Assembly (NCBI GenBank): GCA_023140595.1
Contig: JAGLLI010000051.1
Span: 1-16,734, forward strand
Source of the DNA: Candidatus Parcubacteria bacterium
GTDB lineage: Bacteria; Patescibacteriota; Patescibacteriia; Patescibacteriales; UBA12075
Reading direction: 5' to 3'
DNA: 16,734 nt
In this document: one piece after another, positions 16,301-16,734 of the stretch
Layout: each line of letters begins with the position of its first letter
Position numbering within the stretch: the first letter of the stretch is position 1
Position numbers and translations under genes: made by a program
Notes under the pieces: model-generated
The model's database searches: none
Seen by the model: only the letters and a program-made list of their open reading frames with translations
Told to the model about the DNA's origin: nothing

Positions 16301-16734
16301 AAATTCCTTACAGCTTGAAGCTGAAAGGCATATTGCCTGCGCGGATACAGTCTTTGCGATTAAAGAAAATACTGATTATTTATTAAGTTTTGATTTTCAA
16401 AGCCGGAACGCGGAAGCAGCCGGCTATTACTTGCAGTTTAATAACGAATATAAAACAATAATCAGCGAAATAATTGATATTGAAAATCATGATTGGCAAG
16501 AGTTCGCAAAAAAAATAAAAACGCCGATAGGCGCTGATTCGGCAAGATTATACATTTACGGATATTCAAAAGATAAAAAAACAAATATCATTACGCGCTA
16601 TGATAATTTTCAATTTATAGAATTGCCTGATTTGGAAGACAGATATTTTTTAGTGACAGAACCAAAAGAAAAATTCGTTAATCCAAAATCAGTAGAATTT
16701 GAACTAATAAACCCCACAAAAAAGAAAGTCCATA
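13386..16734 (+). CDS. Giant membrane GT-C/YfhO-like protein with tandem carbohydrate-binding modules (partial, 3' end outside)
   Basis: A reading frame opens at ATG 13386, 12 bases after the previous gene, and runs 1,116 codons to the window edge without a stop. Residues 1-392 are a multi-pass membrane region with about 10-11 helices. After the first helix, the exposed loop has WD47LTFP, an acidic position typical of GT-C enzymes, and later FREVGHF (343-349), like the FREPxKF segment I recall from AftD/DUF3367-type and YfhO-type proteins. Residues about 393-735 are extracytoplasmic. Two related modules follow (about 734-895 and 933-1080), each starting PN-x-SF-(Q/E)-(E/N)-GLW and ending RYDNF, like CBM4/9-type jelly rolls. 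The visible end (VEFELINPT) begins another beta domain. It probably transfers a polyprenyl-linked sugar outside the membrane. Helix count and family are by eye. Confidence 0.85.
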   Translation, partial: MHGLFQKILFNIKNILNKKLIKIFFLYLLIYILILYAVRNGFGQYWDLTFPYFKEHIKNIFLNRSFSWTELNFGQPLDYSTDYILRFFLSLFDFLNPEIFRYCLYILLFSFSSFGVFLIINKKLTSTWAFFLGLIALINPAIFYKFIAGHFNYSVSYLIFIYLIYYLLFKFKKDLKSALIVGLLLSFIGAQIQFFVIGFLFVILFFCFNFNKFNLKHFIIICLLPFLINLMWLSNFILGVNEMSEVSGAAAKVSFADSQKMDFLNVFNLSFSKATLIDRFYQIQYLYFFTVFFIFLFLFLLKNKIKDKIASFFFTCLMILMILSTGIYFSFQIWPIKILYPMFREVGHFAPLIILLLIFSISTVIKKGKMKTVFFYFIIIFFVINLIQFYKYPHAINFSHVRSQFNDFEKNNKEDNSVYRILYYPFFGQYSISDVNVKTDNGFLLNNTGYDSFIKFSGKDFAHNPTASNFKNSIQYKLLKTYDIENLRKYNIKYIYDFSDIYESNYEKYVPSHVYDNNLSLIKNDKDFFNKLIKNNPGQLERINENILRVKDYAPRIFSLDNIFLLLNSDNEKYDISNFAKNILKKDFYYIASNDAANNNTTATFPVLSDIFKDVQKNSVKDGRVLDKNRLLNKNNLNFLYINEAKTSLYCLTDNDKIKFYTKHGNNLLINNKHLDIKNIKEEILFEDTLDANKKYYIYLGTQLILIQKDNEQNLGIIGKSDTQRLYSTNNKNFIPNASFQEGLWDKEVGDCNAYDNNPVLNMKIGITGNAFAGIEKLDSINSEENQYLQLEAIRHIACTTNEFLVQANADYLFSFDYQSPNAKNAGYYLQFNDLDKTTISERIFISDTNWNTFSKKIKTPVGATSARLYLYAYSADEKTNIINRYDNFSLLKLDLEKEIKIEYRPEFEKKEIELTGDNIFEYVDSYYDYKNIVPNGSFENGLWSETVGDCNNYDDNPKLAIKLINDSSDGKNSLQLEAERHIACADTVFAIKENTDYLLSFDFQSRNAEAAGYYLQFNNEYKTIISEIIDIENHDWQEFAKKIKTPIGADSARLYIYGYSKDKKTNIITRYDNFQFIELPDLEDRYFLVTEPKEKFVNPKSVEFELINPTKKKVH
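15585..16620 (+). repeat. Tandem duplicated carbohydrate-binding-like module (two copies)
   Basis: Copy 1 (about 15585-16060) and copy 2 (about 16182-16620) share long blocks: GDCN-x-YD-x-NP, RHIAC, GYYLQFN, KKIKTP-x-GA, SARLY and RYDNF at protein level, with high DNA identity in places (for example GTCGGAGATTGCAAT and AGGCATATTGCCTG in both). Equivalent prolines are 199 residues apart (736 and 935). Copy 1 is about 13 residues longer. The similarity points to duplication within the gene. Confidence 0.85.

Overview
The window is AT-rich, gene-dense and entirely plus-strand, and it looks like a bacterial chromosome segment. Short intergenic gaps, start codons without Shine-Dalgarno motifs, large mosaic secreted proteins and a compact sugar-transfer cluster fit a Candidate Phyla Radiation (Patescibacteria) type genome. 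That placement is inference; no marker gene is present. TGA is used as a stop (for example at the ends of the genes at 58 and 10566), so the code that reads TGA as glycine (SR1/Gracilibacteria) is excluded.

Region A (1-5139) encodes the cell surface. It holds a cysteine-rich exported protein of unknown family (58-1269), an exported Ig-like protein with a C-terminal membrane anchor (1393-2355, resembling DUF916-type proteins), and an 883-residue mosaic protein (2443-5094). The mosaic protein carries a VWA domain, two SdrD-B-like repeats, a MopE-like cysteine motif, an Fn3-like domain, a DUF11 domain and an LAETG sorting-type tail. A strong hairpin terminator closes this region.

Region B (5185-16734) is one apparent operon behind a good promoter (TTGACA, 17 bp spacer, extended -10). 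In order it encodes a Wzx-like flippase, a GtrB/DPM1-like polyprenyl-phosphate glycosyltransferase, a GT4 glycosyltransferase, a SAM methyltransferase, a radical SAM/SPASM protein, a GT2 glycosyltransferase, a NodB-type deacetylase, a second GT4 enzyme, and a very large multi-pass protein that runs off the window. That last reading frame (13386 to the end, 1,116 codons so far, no stop) has an N-terminal GT-C/YfhO-like membrane part and two tandem carbohydrate-binding-like modules. Together these genes would build, decorate, flip and attach an exported glycan; the sugar and acceptor cannot be read from sequence. The surface proteins of region A are plausible acceptors.

Four observations stand out. 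A perfect 40-bp palindrome lies in frame inside the first GT4 gene, like Rickettsia palindromic elements. An internally deleted mini-copy of the radical SAM gene sits upstream of the methyltransferase. All 12 genes lack a Shine-Dalgarno motif and have T directly before ATG. The giant C-terminal gene combines a membrane glycosyltransferase-like part with duplicated binding modules. No tRNA, rRNA, CRISPR array, transposase or integrase was seen.
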